A stretch of 64,000 bases of DNA from positions 1-64,000 of the forward strand of contig NZ_JAGWCB010000008.1 in the NCBI RefSeq assembly GCF_020387415.1, in the 5' to 3' direction. Each line of letters begins with the position of its first letter. Position 1 is the stretch's first letter. Both the position numbers and the translations under genes were made by a program. The notes beneath the pieces were generated by a model that saw nothing but the letters and a program-made list of their open reading frames with translations, was not told where the DNA came from and made no database searches. Source of the stretch: Ideonella benzenivorans. Lineage in GTDB: Bacteria; Pseudomonadota; Gammaproteobacteria; Burkholderiales; Burkholderiaceae_C. Shown here in pieces: positions 63,958 to 64,000 of the stretch.

Positions 63958-64000
63958 ATGACAGAAGTCCCCGAGCCCCAGACGGCCGCTGTTGCGATGC
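63958..64000 (+). CDS. Truncated gene at the window end, probable Pho-regulon member
   Basis: The first 14 residues, MTEVPEPQTAAVAM, are seen before the window ends. A glycosyltransferase often follows plcP in lipid-remodelling clusters, but no family can be recognised from so few residues. The upstream Pho-like array suggests phosphate control. A later start, for example ATG 63997, cannot be excluded. Confidence 0.4.
   Translation, partial: MTEVPEPQTAAVAM

Overview
This 64 kb window comes from a high-GC beta-proteobacterial chromosome. Gene content and order point to the Burkholderiales, probably the Ideonella/Rubrivivax/Leptothrix/Sphaerotilus group: polA beside a DUF2782 gene, a thrB-type homoserine kinase, a BPSS1780-type membrane protein, PlcP, and a complete acetone carboxylase operon. 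This placement is inferred from the protein families seen; no database search was run. Coding density is high and most intergenic gaps are under 200 bp.

Region 1 (1-1.6 kb) is accessory DNA. It holds the end of an IS30-family element and two promoterless gene cassettes with attC recombination sites, but no integron integrase. The cassette genes encode an HEPN-like protein and a protein with uracil-DNA-glycosylase-like motifs. Region 2 (1.8-13 kb) is housekeeping: a YciO/Sua5-family protein, a PHP-domain RNase AM/YciV-type enzyme, a degenerate M48-like membrane protein, a glutamine-synthetase-like ligase, an LpxO-type lipid A hydroxylase, a DUF2238 membrane protein, an SDR, a flavin reductase, a chemoreceptor and an RluA-type pseudouridine synthase. 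Region 3 (13-19 kb) has a two-gene YeeE/YedE sulfur transporter and a four-gene tripartite efflux operon (TolC-like channel, MacA-like adaptor, MacB-like ATPase and permease).

Region 4 (19-30 kb) holds ferredoxin-NADP reductase, a tiny Ala/Lys-rich exported protein, a glutarate/glutaryl-CoA module (CoA-transferase, GcdH, divergent LysR regulator) with an unusual inverted pair of hairpin repeats, a LysE exporter, an AscD-like iron-sulfur flavoprotein, an SDR, a rhomboid protease, tRNA-Leu(CAA), cysM, a NUDIX hydrolase, tusA and galU. Region 5 (30-41 kb) has valS, a secreted beta-propeller-like protein, two phosphoribosyltransferases next to a BMP-type nucleoside-binding lipoprotein homologue, a FixJ-type two-component pair and guaC; much of it looks like purine salvage. 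Region 6 (41-53 kb) has uvrD, two tandem TPR-GGDEF diguanylate cyclases, a small lipoprotein, the BPSS1780-type protein, thrB, DUF2782 and polA.

Region 7 (53-63 kb) is the catabolic core: acxA-acxB-acxC (acetone carboxylase), a zinc alcohol dehydrogenase, an acyl-CoA synthetase and an AcoR/AcxR-type sigma-54 activator, preceded by a near-consensus sigma-54 promoter. Together they outline 2-propanol to acetone to acetoacetate to acetoacetyl-CoA. The window closes with plcP, a phosphate-starvation phospholipase C, preceded by four half-sites in exact 11-bp register that look like tandem Pho boxes. A second three-half-site Pho-like array precedes the truncated last gene.

A pattern across the window is a -10-like hexamer lying only 5-8 nt upstream of many start codons (for example uvrD, polA, the DUF2782 gene, yciO and valS), which suggests frequent leaderless transcription.
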